Shown piece after piece: positions 44,007 to 53,154 of a stretch of DNA of 64,000 nt; position 1 is the first letter of the stretch; each line of letters starts with the position of its first letter. Both the position numbers and the translations under genes were made by a program. The notes beneath the pieces are model-generated. The model was not told the DNA's origin, made no database searches, and saw only the letters and a list, made by a program, of their open reading frames with translations. This DNA is from Clostridiales bacterium Firm_14. Its GTDB lineage: Bacteria; Bacillota; Clostridia; Saccharofermentanales; Saccharofermentanaceae. The stretch covers positions 1-64,000 of the forward strand of contig LVAT01000006.1 in NCBI GenBank assembly GCA_001604135.1, written 5' to 3'.

Positions 44007-44978
44007 ATGAAGATAGTGATCCTTGACGGCTCGGCAGCCAATCCGGGCGACATTACCTGGGGAGCTCTGGAAAACTTAGGCGAAGTCATTGCTTACGACA
44101 TAACGTCCAAAGACCAGCTTATAGAGAGAATGCAGGGCGCGGAATGCGCTATCACAAACAAAACCGTCTTCGACAGGGAAGCTTTCGAAAAGCTCCCTGA
44201 TCTCAAATACATCGGCGTCCTCGCGACCGGCTACAACGTGGTCGACTTAGAGGCCGCAAGAGAGCACGGTGTCATAGTCACGAATGTCCCTGAATATGCG
44301 ACTTTCGCGACAGCCCAGATGACCATGGCTCTCCTTCTGGAACTTACAAACCTCGTAGGGCTTCACACAGCTTCCGTAATGGACGGCGAATGGTGCAAGT
44401 GCCCTCAGTTCTGCTATTTCAAGTCGCCCCTGACCGAGCTTGCCGGCAAGACCCTTCACATAATCGGCCTTGGCAAGATCGGCCAAAGAGTAGCCCAGAT
44501 GGCATCTTCCTTCGGCATGTATGTAACGGCTACTCCGCACAAAAAATCCCTCATCGGAAATCTGGCAGAGATCGGCACCTGCACGGTAAGATGCGTGGAG
44601 CTTGAAGACGGCATAAAGAATGCTGATGTAGTATCCCTCCACTGCCCCTTAACAGATGATACAAGAGAGATCATCAATGAGAATTCCCTGAAGCTTTTTA
44701 AGCGCGGAAGCATCCTTATCAACTGCGCAAGAGGCCCCGTCGTAAATGAGGCGGCAGTCCGCAAAGCATTGGACAGCGGGCTTTTGGGCGGTTACGGGTG
44801 CGATGTCGTATGCGTCGAACCGATGCTTCCCGATAACCCTCTTCTCGGTGCTCCCAACTGCGTGATCACTCCCCACATCGCATGGACTCCTGTAGAGACC
44901 AGGATCCGCCTGATCGACATGGCCGCCGGGAACCTCAAGGCATTCCTGTCTGGGAAGCCGATCAATCAAGTAAATTAA
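44007..44978 (+). CDS. D-2-hydroxyacid dehydrogenase (glycerate dehydrogenase-like)
   Basis: NAD(P)-dependent reductase of 2-keto acids; hydroxypyruvate/glycerate is the most likely substrate by overall similarity. The Rossmann motif is GLGKIGQRVAQMASSFG, catalytic Arg is in INCARGPVV, catalytic Glu follows in the CVEPML region, and catalytic His is in ITPHIAWTP. At 323 residues it has normal length. ATG 44007 with GGAGGAA 6-7 bases upstream is chosen over an in-frame start overlapping that site. It is transcribed alone, divergent from the CbiG-like gene. Confidence 0.92.
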   Translation: MKIVILDGSAANPGDITWGALENLGEVIAYDITSKDQLIERMQGAECAITNKTVFDREAFEKLPDLKYIGVLATGYNVVDLEAAREHGVIVTNVPEYATFATAQMTMALLLELTNLVGLHTASVMDGEWCKCPQFCYFKSPLTELAGKTLHIIGLGKIGQRVAQMASSFGMYVTATPHKKSLIGNLAEIGTCTVRCVELEDGIKNADVVSLHCPLTDDTREIINENSLKLFKRGSILINCARGPVVNEAAVRKALDSGLLGGYGCDVVCVEPMLPDNPLLGAPNCVITPHIAWTPVETRIRLIDMAAGNLKAFLSGKPINQVN

Positions 44979-45033
44979 AGATTTTTAAGTCAGGTATTCC
45001 AAAAATTCCAGAGTTCGAGTTGCTGAAGAATAC

Positions 45034-45121
45034 TGTGACTTTTCGAAAAACCGGAGTCACAAACCAATAAAATATTCCCTATAACACGCCGAGGGCTTCC
45101 CGTTAAATCGGAAAGCCCTCG
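45034..45121 (+). terminator. Two stem-loops after the dehydrogenase gene
   Basis: TGTGACT/AGTCACA (45034-45040 with 45055-45061) and a stronger 13-base stem with one mismatch (45090-45102 with 45109-45121) lie in the gap between convergent genes. Neither has a long U-tract. The rest of the 44979-45243 gap shows no gene. Confidence 0.5.
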
Positions 45122-45243
45122 ACATGGAATAAGGGATAGATTAAGAAAATTGTCGTAATTAATTGTTCCGGATGCAGATTCGTAAATATGTATCCAGCCA
45201 AATTTTAACAAGCCGAGTGTCTTTGGTCAAATCATTTTTTATA

Positions 45244-45876
45244 CTATTTTCTTGATGTTTTCAGTTGAATTGCAAAACCGGCTGCGCAAAATGCCACAAG
45301 TACCAGCGTGCGTATCAACGTATAGCTCATTGCAATGTCCTCACCAAGCACTCTCTGCTCGAGAATTCCGGTGTATTCTCCTGATGAGACGGAAGACCAG
45401 ATAATGGGCGCGAGCACCGCGGATATTACCTTTGCGCCGACATAAGACGTGAATAGGCTGATCGTCCATTTCTGGGCATAGTAGACGATTACTCCGATTA
45501 TGGCACCGACTACCAGACCGACTCCGTAGGTCATAAGGAACCTCAGGCCGGTGTTTTGGACCTTCAAGAAAAGGAAGCTGAAATCTTCGTAGAACCAGAA
45601 GGCGCAGACGATCGTGGTTATGGCGATCAGGGCCTTCATGTAAAGCGTGAACGCGAGGATCGCAAGACCTATCGTAAACAGGAGAAGGACGACCGTTTTG
45701 CCGACCATGTTCCAGGACAGACCCATATTGTTCGTCATGCTGATAATGAGTCTTCCGAGGATGAATCCTGCGACTCCTCCGGCGATGCCGAGGCTTAATC
45801 TGAACAGCTTGTAGCCTTCGAAACACATGAGCGCTCCGGCCAGAACAGCTATTACCGTAACCACAATATTAGTCAA
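45244..45876 (-). CDS. Polytopic membrane protein, DUF4203/TM198-like
   Basis: 210 residues with about six to seven hydrophobic helices and almost no soluble part. The N-terminal pattern FEGYKLFRLSLGIAGGVAGF, with Gly-rich small-residue helices, resembles the DUF4203 (TM7S3/TM198) fold. Function unknown. Its ATG overlaps the end of the dus gene by 8 bases, so it is translationally coupled to dus. Confidence 0.7.
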   Translation of the reverse strand: MTNIVVTVIAVLAGALMCFEGYKLFRLSLGIAGGVAGFILGRLIISMTNNMGLSWNMVGKTVVLLLFTIGLAILAFTLYMKALIAITTIVCAFWFYEDFSFLFLKVQNTGLRFLMTYGVGLVVGAIIGVIVYYAQKWTISLFTSYVGAKVISAVLAPIIWSSVSSGEYTGILEQRVLGEDIAMSYTLIRTLVLVAFCAAGFAIQLKTSRK

Positions 45877-46870
45877 TTCCCAATATCTCCTTCACTTCGT
45901 CCGCCTTGTTGCAGCTGCAGAGCTTGACCTTGATCTGTGCAGATCCCGGAAGCCCCTTGATGTAAAAAGGCATCACGCTTCTAAATTCCCTTACCGCAAC
46001 GTCTTCAGGAAGATATTTAAGTCTTCCTTCGAGTTCGCGCATAAGCATGAGCTTTCTGTCTTGGACGCCCGGAAGATCAGGAATGTCACGTCCTGACAGT
46101 CCGGCTGTCACCTGCTCAAAGATCCAGGGGTTGCCTCTTGCCGCCCTGCCGATCATGATGCCGTCACATCCGGTATCTTCGATGATCTTTTTGGCGGACT
46201 TTACATCCGTTATGTCGCCGTTCGCAAAGAACGGGATGTTATAGCCCCTTACGGCTTCACGCATTACGGCAATTGCCTCATTTGAGCTCTCGCCGTGATA
46301 CATCTGGATCCTGGTCCTTCCATGGACACAGATCATATCACAACCTGCGTCTGCCAGGGCTTTCGCAAATTCCGGTTTCCCCTTGTCTTCGGAATTGTAT
46401 CCGATTCGGGTTTTCACAGTCACGGGAACATTGAGGCAAAGCTCAGCTATTTTCTTTTTGCATGCCGAGACGATCGCTGCGGCCCTCTTCGGATCCTCCA
46501 TCAGGGCGCTTCCGGAGCCTGTTTTTACGACCTTCGGAACTGGACATCCCATATTTATGTCGATGATGGAGACTTCTTTCAGGACAGGCGTCGAGAGTAT
46601 GGTCTCTATGGCAGCTTCGAAATCCTCAGGCTCGCTTCCGAAGAGCTGGATTGCGGTGATCTTCTCTTCCTCAGGGGCGATCCTCATATAGCGCAGGCTC
46701 TTGTCTATGCCGTTATAGCGGATTGATCTCGCGCTTACGAGTTCAGTCGGGCTGTACGCCGCGCCCATCTCGTTGCATATGATCCTGAACGGCAGGCTCG
46801 AAAAGCCCGCCATTGGCGAAAGGCATATCGGGTTTTCTATATTTATGTTACCGATCTTGACCGATTTCAT
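45869..46870 (-). CDS. dus: tRNA-dihydrouridine synthase
   Basis: FMN- and NADPH-dependent reduction of specific uridines in tRNA. The TIM-barrel starts ICLSPMAGFSSLPFR, the catalytic Cys is in MGCPVPKVVKTGSGSALM, and FMN-phosphate binding is near GIMIGRAARGNPWIF. At 333 residues it fits the DusB-like group. It is divergent from the CobW operon across a 110-base gap and coupled to the membrane protein gene downstream. Confidence 0.95.
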   Translation of the reverse strand: MKSVKIGNINIENPICLSPMAGFSSLPFRIICNEMGAAYSPTELVSARSIRYNGIDKSLRYMRIAPEEEKITAIQLFGSEPEDFEAAIETILSTPVLKEVSIIDINMGCPVPKVVKTGSGSALMEDPKRAAAIVSACKKKIAELCLNVPVTVKTRIGYNSEDKGKPEFAKALADAGCDMICVHGRTRIQMYHGESSNEAIAVMREAVRGYNIPFFANGDITDVKSAKKIIEDTGCDGIMIGRAARGNPWIFEQVTAGLSGRDIPDLPGVQDRKLMLMRELEGRLKYLPEDVAVREFRSVMPFYIKGLPGSAQIKVKLCSCNKADEVKEILGID

Positions 46871-46884
46871 TAAAACTCCTAATT

Positions 46885-46914
46885 TTGAGAATTACCGATA
46901 ATTGATTTTATACT
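46885..46914 (+). promoter_or_regulatory. Putative promoter of the CobW-trk operon with embedded palindrome
   Basis: TTGAGA (46885-46890) and TATACT (46909-46914), 18-base spacer. The palindrome AATTA-ccga-TAATT (46890-46903) lies inside the spacer, a typical operator position. Its AT-rich character would fit a Zur/Fur-type repressor, but it does not match a consensus well. Confidence 0.45.
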
Positions 46915-46980
46915 TTTTCTTGCTTGAAATAATAACAAATCAGGGACAAAATATTATCTGTTAAATGAGGTGCACTATTT

Positions 46981-47931
46981 ATGGATGATTGTCTTGTATA
47001 TTTTTTCACCGGATTCCTGGACAGCGGAAAAACTTCCGTTATCTGCTCCTGGATCGGCGGCGAGAACTTTAAGAACCGCAAGGTTGTCGTAATCAACACC
47101 GAAGAAGGTGAAGAGGAATATAAGCAGGAGAACTACGAGGGCGCTTCCCCCGTTATCATCAACTGCGACACTGACGATGTTGACAAGGAAATGACCTTTG
47201 ACATCGAGAAGAAGTACAAGCCCGGTGTCGTTTTCATCGAATGGAACGGTTCCGTGTCACCTGCCGAGTTTTTCGAGAAGGTCGACGTACCTGAGCGCTG
47301 GGCACTTGCTGCAGCAGTAGTCGTTATCGACGCTTCCACATACGGCAATTATTTCAAGAACATGCAGACATTGTTCGCCGACTATTTCAGATACGGCGAT
47401 ACGGTCATATTCAACAGGGTAGACGAAGAGAACGATAATCTTCCTAAGCTCAGAGGCTCAGTCAAGGCAGTCAACCCCGGCATGAGCATCAATTTCCTCG
47501 GTGAGGACAACAAGATCATCAGGATCGAAGACCACCTCCCCTTTGACCTTAACCAGAACCCTTGCCACATCGCAGCAGAGGACTTCGGCCTGTTCTACAC
47601 GGATGCCATGGATAACATGAACCGCTATAACGGCAAGAGGATCAGCCTCATCGGACAGGCTGTCATTTTAAGGGAATTCAACGGCCGCGCATTCGTCCTT
47701 CAGAGACAGGCATATACGTGCTGTGCTGCCGACATCCAGATGATGGGCGTTCTCTGTTTCTACGAATTCAAGTCCAACTTCCCTGCCGGCCAGTGGCTTA
47801 AGGTTACAGGCCAGGTCAGGTATTTCGAGGACGACGACGGACAGGGCGGCAAAGTCAACGTACCTTGCCTTACCGTTGAGGATTACGCAATAACGAGCAA
47901 GCCCGACAACGAAGTTATTTATTTCAACTGA
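46981..47931 (+). CDS. CobW/COG0523-type GTPase fused to a DUF1980 (YcgQ-like) domain
   Basis: The N-terminal 190 residues form a CobW-type GTPase with P-loop TGFLDSGKTS and a G4-like NRVD. The GCxCC metal motif that normally follows switch I is missing. The C-terminal part (about 215-316) matches the DUF1980/TIGR03943 (YcgQ) pattern: YNGKRISLIGQAVI, then FVLQRQAYTCCAADIQMMGV with the paired Cys, then an OB-like WLKVTGQVRYF. In Bacillus, YcgQ works with the permease YcgR and is linked to zinc-type CobW proteins, so a metal-related role is likely. GAGGTG precedes the ATG. It is first in a unit with a second CobW gene and trkAH. Confidence 0.8.
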   Translation: MDDCLVYFFTGFLDSGKTSVICSWIGGENFKNRKVVVINTEEGEEEYKQENYEGASPVIINCDTDDVDKEMTFDIEKKYKPGVVFIEWNGSVSPAEFFEKVDVPERWALAAAVVVIDASTYGNYFKNMQTLFADYFRYGDTVIFNRVDEENDNLPKLRGSVKAVNPGMSINFLGEDNKIIRIEDHLPFDLNQNPCHIAAEDFGLFYTDAMDNMNRYNGKRISLIGQAVILREFNGRAFVLQRQAYTCCAADIQMMGVLCFYEFKSNFPAGQWLKVTGQVRYFEDDDGQGGKVNVPCLTVEDYAITSKPDNEVIYFN

Positions 47932-47953
47932 CAAATAGAAAAGAGGCATTTTC

Positions 47954-49057
47954 ATGACAAAAGTAGACATCTTCTCAGGATTTCTGGGAGCAGGCAAGAC
48001 AACACTGATCAAGAAGCTTATTGCTGACGGATACAACGGCCAGAAACTCGTGCTCATCGAGAACGAGTTCGGTCAGATCGGCATCGACGGCGGCTTCCTT
48101 AAGGAGTCCGGCATCAACATCACCGAGATGAATTCCGGATGCATCTGCTGCAGCCTCGTAGGCGACTTCGGCACAGCTTTGAAGGACGTAATCGAACAGT
48201 TTGCTCCCGACAGGATCCTCATCGAACCTTCCGGCGTAGGCAAGCTCTCAGACGTAGTTGCCGCAGTTAAGCGCGTTGAAGGAACGGATATCTGCGGAAC
48301 GGTTACGGTTATCGACGCTTCCAAGTGCCGCATTTATCTCAAGAACTTCAAGGAATTCTACGAGAACCAGATCAAGTACGCAGGAACGATCATCTTAAGC
48401 CGTACAGGCAACATTGCACAGGATAAGCTCGATCAGGCAATCGCTCTCATCCGTGAGATCAATGACCACTCACAGATCATCACCACACCCTGGGATGACC
48501 TCTCCGGAGTACAGATCCTCAAGGCTATCGAAGAGCCCCTCACTGCAGCTGATATGGCAGCAGCGCTCCTCGAAGCAGAGCAGCATGAATTAGAGCACGC
48601 ACACCATCACCACGAGCATGGTGAGGACTGCGAGTGCGAAGAATGCAAGCATCATCACCATGATCACGACGACGATGACGATGATGACGACGAGCACGAG
48701 CACCATCATCACCACCACGACCATGACGATGATGATCACGATGAGCATGAACATCACCATCACCATCATGATCACCACGCAGACGAAGTCTTCGATTCCA
48801 TCGGATTCGAGACATCAAAGAAGTTCACTAAGGCTCAGATCGAAGATGCCCTCAAGGCATTGGATGATACAGAAAAGTACGGCATGATCCTCCGTTCAAA
48901 GGGTATCGTTGCCGGCGAAGACGGATCATGGATCCATTTCGACTTCGTACCTGAAGAGGTCGAGGTCAGAACAGGCGCTTCAGACGTAACAGGCAAGATC
49001 GTCGTTATCGGTGCTGAAGTTAAGAAAGACGCAGTCAAAGAGTTATTCGGGATTTAA
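47954..49057 (+). CDS. CobW/COG0523-family metal chaperone GTPase with His/Asp-rich tract
   Basis: Predicted GTP-dependent metallochaperone (zinc, cobalt or nickel). P-loop GFLGAGKTT is at residues 8-16, the metal motif GCICC is near 64-68, and EPSGVG is the Walker B-side loop. Residues about 211-275 form a tract of roughly 30 His with many Asp/Glu and a CECEEC cluster; this is a metal-storage or buffering segment. The C-terminal CobW_C domain (about 278-367) ends with WIHFDFVPEEVEVR. At 367 residues the length is explained by the insert. It is 22 bases behind the fused GTPase and 5 bases before trkA. Confidence 0.9.
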   Translation: MTKVDIFSGFLGAGKTTLIKKLIADGYNGQKLVLIENEFGQIGIDGGFLKESGINITEMNSGCICCSLVGDFGTALKDVIEQFAPDRILIEPSGVGKLSDVVAAVKRVEGTDICGTVTVIDASKCRIYLKNFKEFYENQIKYAGTIILSRTGNIAQDKLDQAIALIREINDHSQIITTPWDDLSGVQILKAIEEPLTAADMAAALLEAEQHELEHAHHHHEHGEDCECEECKHHHHDHDDDDDDDDEHEHHHHHHDHDDDDHDEHEHHHHHHDHHADEVFDSIGFETSKKFTKAQIEDALKALDDTEKYGMILRSKGIVAGEDGSWIHFDFVPEEVEVRTGASDVTGKIVVIGAEVKKDAVKELFGI

Positions 49058-49062
49058 AGCTT

Positions 49063-50439
49063 ATGAGTAAAAGAGGATTGAAGATCATCGTAGTAGGCGC
49101 CGGCAAAGTCGGTGATACGCTTGTAAACAGACTCGCTGAAGAAGGCCACGATCTTGTCATCATCGATAAGAACGTTAACCGCCTGACTGAGCTTGCAAAC
49201 CTGTGCGACTGCATGGGCATCATCGGCAACGGTGCAAGCCACGGAGTACTTGAGGAAGCAGGTGTCGCATCAGCTGACCTCTTCATTTCCGTTACGGAAT
49301 CTGACGAGCTGAACCTCCTCTGCTGCACGATCGCCAAGCAGTTCAACAAGAATCTTGCAACGATCGCGCGTGTAAGAAATCCTGACTACGGCAAGGAGAT
49401 CCCTTACTTAAGATCCAAGTTAAGTCTTGAGATGATCATCAATCCGGAATACGAAGCAGCTGTCGAAGCTGCCCGCATTCTCTTTCTCCCTGCGGCTCTT
49501 TCGATCAACTCTTTCGCGCACGGAAGCGCAGAGATCGTTAAGATCAAGATCCCTGATGGCAACGTTCTTGACGGCAAGACAGTTGCTTATCTGGGAAGCA
49601 ATATCACCAACAACATCCTTATCGTCGGCGTCGAAAGAGGCGATGAGGTAACCATCCCTAACGGTGCATTCGAGCTCTCTGCAGGCGACATCATCTCATT
49701 CGTTGCCACCAGAAAAGAATGCTATTCGTTCCTTAAGTCCATCGGCTTTAAGACAAACTCCGTAAGGAGCACGATCATGATCGGCGGCGGAAAGTCCGCA
49801 TTCTATCTTGCCGACCAGCTGATCAAGACCGGTATCGACGTAAAGATCATCGAGAAGGATGCAAAGCGCTGCGATGAATTAAGCGAGCTCCTTCCTAAGG
49901 CTACCATCATCAACGGTGATGGTATCAATGAAGCTCTCCTCGAAGAGACAGGCATCAGGGATGTCGACTCCGTTGTCGCAATGACAGGTATCGATGAAGA
50001 GAACATCATGCTCTCACTGTTCGCAAGACAGATCTCAAGGGGCATCAAGTCCGTAACGAAGATCAACAAGATCAGCTTCACGGACGTTATCAACCGCTTA
50101 GACTTAGGCAGTGTTATCTATCCCAAGCAGATAACGGCTGAAGCCATCATCACATATGCACGTGCCAAGCAGGCATCGATCGGAAGCAACGTCGAAGTCA
50201 TGTATCACCTTTTCGATGAGAGAGCAGAAGCGATCGAATTCAAGGTAATGGAAAAATCCAATGCCACCGACAAACTTCTTAAGGATATGAAGCTCAAGCC
50301 CAATACGCTTCTTGCATTCATCAACCGCTCAGGCAAGATCATTATCCCTTCCGGTAATGACTCAATTGAGGTTGGCGACAGCGTAATGATCGTTACAAAG
50401 AATAAAGGCTTTACCGCTTTGACGGATATCTTAAGATGA
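49063..50439 (+). CDS. trkA: Trk potassium uptake regulator TrkA
   Basis: Cytosolic NAD(H)-binding regulator of TrkH. Two RCK_N Rossmann domains are visible (VVGAGKVGDTLVNRLAEEGH near the N terminus and MIGGGKSAFYLADQL in the second half), each followed by an RCK_C domain, giving the duplicated 458-residue form. It is 5 bases behind the His-rich CobW gene and overlaps the trkH start by 4 bases (ATGA). Confidence 0.95.
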   Translation: MSKRGLKIIVVGAGKVGDTLVNRLAEEGHDLVIIDKNVNRLTELANLCDCMGIIGNGASHGVLEEAGVASADLFISVTESDELNLLCCTIAKQFNKNLATIARVRNPDYGKEIPYLRSKLSLEMIINPEYEAAVEAARILFLPAALSINSFAHGSAEIVKIKIPDGNVLDGKTVAYLGSNITNNILIVGVERGDEVTIPNGAFELSAGDIISFVATRKECYSFLKSIGFKTNSVRSTIMIGGGKSAFYLADQLIKTGIDVKIIEKDAKRCDELSELLPKATIINGDGINEALLEETGIRDVDSVVAMTGIDEENIMLSLFARQISRGIKSVTKINKISFTDVINRLDLGSVIYPKQITAEAIITYARAKQASIGSNVEVMYHLFDERAEAIEFKVMEKSNATDKLLKDMKLKPNTLLAFINRSGKIIIPSGNDSIEVGDSVMIVTKNKGFTALTDILR

Positions 50440-51905
50440 ACATAAAAATGCTCATTTACATCCTGGGCAAGGTCCTTCTCATCGAAGGTATCCTTATGGT
50501 CTTGCCCATAGTATGCGGTATCTGCTACGGAGAATGGTCTTTCCTTAGCTTTTATGTGGCATGCTCTGTCGCATATATAATCGCAGGCTACCTGATCTCG
50601 TTTAAGAAGCCGAAGAACATGACCGTCTTTATCAAGGACGGCTGTGTTGCAACTGCTCTTTCCTGGGTAGTCTTAAGTATCGGCGGATGCATCCCTTTCA
50701 TTCTGACCGGCGAGATCCCTTCATTCACGGATGCAATGTTCGAGACAGCTTCAGGTTTCTCCACGACAGGTGCGAGCATCCTGACAAATGTTGAAGCGAT
50801 GTCCCACACATCCCTCCTGTGGCGTTCACTGACCCACTGGATCGGCGGCATGGGCGTTCTCGTATTCCTTCTGGCAGTCGTCCCCATGACGGGCGGCTCC
50901 AACATGAACTTAATGCGTGCAGAGAGCCCCGGTCCTACAGTCGGCAAGATCGTTCCGAAGGTAAGATCCACTGCAAAGATGCTCTACCTTATCTATCTGG
51001 CAATGACAGTAACCGAGATCATTGTTCTCACCATCTGCGGCATGCCTTTCTTCGACAGTGTATGCTCCGCATTCGGAACAGCAGGTACGGGCGGCTTCGG
51101 CGTAAGAAATGACAGCTTTGCTTCTTATGCTCCGCACATTCAGGTGATCGTAGCAGTGTTCATGATCCTGTTCGGCATGAACTTCAACTTCTACTACTAT
51201 TTCACCACCAAACAGATAAATAAGGCATTTAAGATGAGCGAGATCAAGGTATATCTTGCCGTTATCGCCATAGTCACAGCCATCATCTGCTTCTCCGTAA
51301 GAGGTCTTTACGGCAGCTTCGGCGAATCATTAAGGCACTCTTTCTTCCAGGTGGCTACCATCATTACGACGACCGGTTTTGCCACAACGGATTTTGACCT
51401 CTGGCCTTCTGTTGCCAAGTTCCTGCTCTTGGGTCTCATGATCCTCGGTGCATGTGCAAGCTCTACCGGCGGCGGTATCAAGGTTGCAAGATTCCAGATC
51501 ATGTTCAAGTCCGTAAAAAGAGAGATCCAGTCTTATATCCACCCCAAGACAGTCAAGAAGATCCACGTTGACGGCAAGACCGTTGACAGCGAAGTCATTC
51601 ATTCCGTTGCACTTTATTTCTTCATCTACCTGATCATCTTCGCAATATCGATGTTCATCGTATCTTTCGAAGGACATGATCTCGTTACGATCTTCTCTTC
51701 TGTCGCAGCAACGTTCAATAACATCGGACCTGGTCTCTCACTCGTAGGTCCTACACAGAATTACAGTTTTTTCTCTGATGTCTCGAAATGGGTATTCATC
51801 TTCGACATGATAGCGGGAAGATTGGAGCTCATGCCGCTCATCGTATTCCTTACTCCTACGACTTATAAGGGAATAATAAAAAAGCCCCGCAAGGCGCAGA
51901 GCTGA
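50436..51905 (+). CDS. trkH: Trk-type potassium transporter membrane subunit
   Basis: Cytoplasmic membrane K+ channel-like transporter. Four pore repeats with the TGxS/G-type filter segments are visible: SGFSTTGASI, FGTAGTGGFG, TTTGFATTDF and TFNNIGPGLS. About ten to eleven hydrophobic helices cover 489 residues. The start overlaps trkA by 4 bases, so the two are translationally coupled. It ends convergent with the DEAD-box helicase gene. Confidence 0.95.
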   Translation: MNIKMLIYILGKVLLIEGILMVLPIVCGICYGEWSFLSFYVACSVAYIIAGYLISFKKPKNMTVFIKDGCVATALSWVVLSIGGCIPFILTGEIPSFTDAMFETASGFSTTGASILTNVEAMSHTSLLWRSLTHWIGGMGVLVFLLAVVPMTGGSNMNLMRAESPGPTVGKIVPKVRSTAKMLYLIYLAMTVTEIIVLTICGMPFFDSVCSAFGTAGTGGFGVRNDSFASYAPHIQVIVAVFMILFGMNFNFYYYFTTKQINKAFKMSEIKVYLAVIAIVTAIICFSVRGLYGSFGESLRHSFFQVATIITTTGFATTDFDLWPSVAKFLLLGLMILGACASSTGGGIKVARFQIMFKSVKREIQSYIHPKTVKKIHVDGKTVDSEVIHSVALYFFIYLIIFAISMFIVSFEGHDLVTIFSSVAATFNNIGPGLSLVGPTQNYSFFSDVSKWVFIFDMIAGRLELMPLIVFLTPTTYKGIIKKPRKAQS

Positions 51906-51933
51906 TTTCCAAAAAAGTTCGGATTTAAAACCG

Positions 51934-53052
51934 TCAGATCTCGTAAGGCTTGGGATCTGTCTTGGTATACCTGATTATCTCTTCCATTCTGGGACGGTCA
52001 AGATATGCGACGAGAGAGAACGCCTTGCCTGACTTTCCGGCACGCGCGGTACGTCCGATCCTGTGCAGGTAGAGTTCATTTTCCTTAGGAATGTCGTAGT
52101 TGAATATCGCTTCGATGTCATCAACGTCAATACCTCTTGCAACAACGTCGGTTGCAACGAGAACGTCGAACTTGTCTGCCCTGTACTGGTCCATTACCTT
52201 ATTTCTGGTACCCTGGCCGATATCTCCGTGAAGGACTCTTGCTGATACGCCTGCGTGAGTGAGCATCTCGCCGACCTTCGAAGTCGTGGATTTGGTATTG
52301 CAGAAGACTATCGTCTTCCTTAAGTCTTCCTTTGCCATGATCCTGATGATCGCCTGAAGCTTATCCTTTTCGGGACACTCGACAACATACTGCTCAATGT
52401 CAGGATGGTCTTCAGCCTTAGGCATTACATCGATCTCAGCCGCATCTGACATGAATTCCCATGTGATGTTCTGGATTTCTCTTGGCATAGTGGCAGAGAA
52501 TAAAGCGATCTGCTTGTCCTTCGGAGTCAGCGCCATTACTCTCCTGATATCATTAATAAAGCCCATCTTCAGCATCTCGTCTGCTTCGTCGAGAACCAGA
52601 GTATAGATCTGTGAGATATCTACAAGCTTTCTTCCGACCATGTCGATAAGGCGGCCCGGAGTTGCTACGACGATCTGGGGATTTTTCTGGATCCTTTCAG
52701 TCTGGAGGCGCATGCTCTGGCCTCCGATAAGGGCTGTGACCTTAAATCCCTTGATGTATTTTGCAAGGCTCTTGAGCTCTGTCGAGATCTGCAGGGCAAG
52801 CTCTCTTGTCGGGCAGAGAATAAGCGCCTGTATGAACTTCGAATCCATATTAAGATACTCTAAGATCGGGATCCCGAAGGCAAACGTCTTACCCGTTCCG
52901 GTAGGCGCTTTGGCAATGACGCTTATGTTGTCCATCATGAGGGGGATGGCCTTCTGCTGAATGGTCGTGGGCCTTTTAACGCCCATCTTCTTCAACGAGT
53001 CCATTACCTCAGGTGACAGGTCCAGATCTGCAAATGTTATCTCTTTACTCAT
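51934..53052 (-). CDS. DEAD-box RNA helicase
   Basis: ATP-dependent RNA helicase core. Q motif with TTIQQKAIP, motif I APTGTGKTFAFG, motif II LDEADEM, motif III FSATMP and motif VI HRIGRTARAG are all present. At 372 residues it has only the two RecA domains and no C-terminal RNA-binding extension, unlike CsdA or DbpA. The start is taken at ATG 53052; an ATG 12 bases upstream is also possible, and the ribosome site is weak for both. The gene is monocistronic and divergent from the deoB-deoC fusion. Confidence 0.92.
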   Translation of the reverse strand: MSKEITFADLDLSPEVMDSLKKMGVKRPTTIQQKAIPLMMDNISVIAKAPTGTGKTFAFGIPILEYLNMDSKFIQALILCPTRELALQISTELKSLAKYIKGFKVTALIGGQSMRLQTERIQKNPQIVVATPGRLIDMVGRKLVDISQIYTLVLDEADEMLKMGFINDIRRVMALTPKDKQIALFSATMPREIQNITWEFMSDAAEIDVMPKAEDHPDIEQYVVECPEKDKLQAIIRIMAKEDLRKTIVFCNTKSTTSKVGEMLTHAGVSARVLHGDIGQGTRNKVMDQYRADKFDVLVATDVVARGIDVDDIEAIFNYDIPKENELYLHRIGRTARAGKSGKAFSLVAYLDRPRMEEIIRYTKTDPKPYEI

Positions 53053-53154
53053 AATTCCACTCATTTCTATATATCCCGCCAACTATATCACAGATATACT
53101 CATAATGGTATTATTGCTTAAGTAATATATAAACAGTATTTAAGGAGTCCCTTT

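Noticed and set aside
48540-48818. His/Arg/Asp-rich and Val/Met-rich minus-strand frames
   Set aside because: They arise only from the repeated His/Asp codons of the CobW gene read on the opposite strand.
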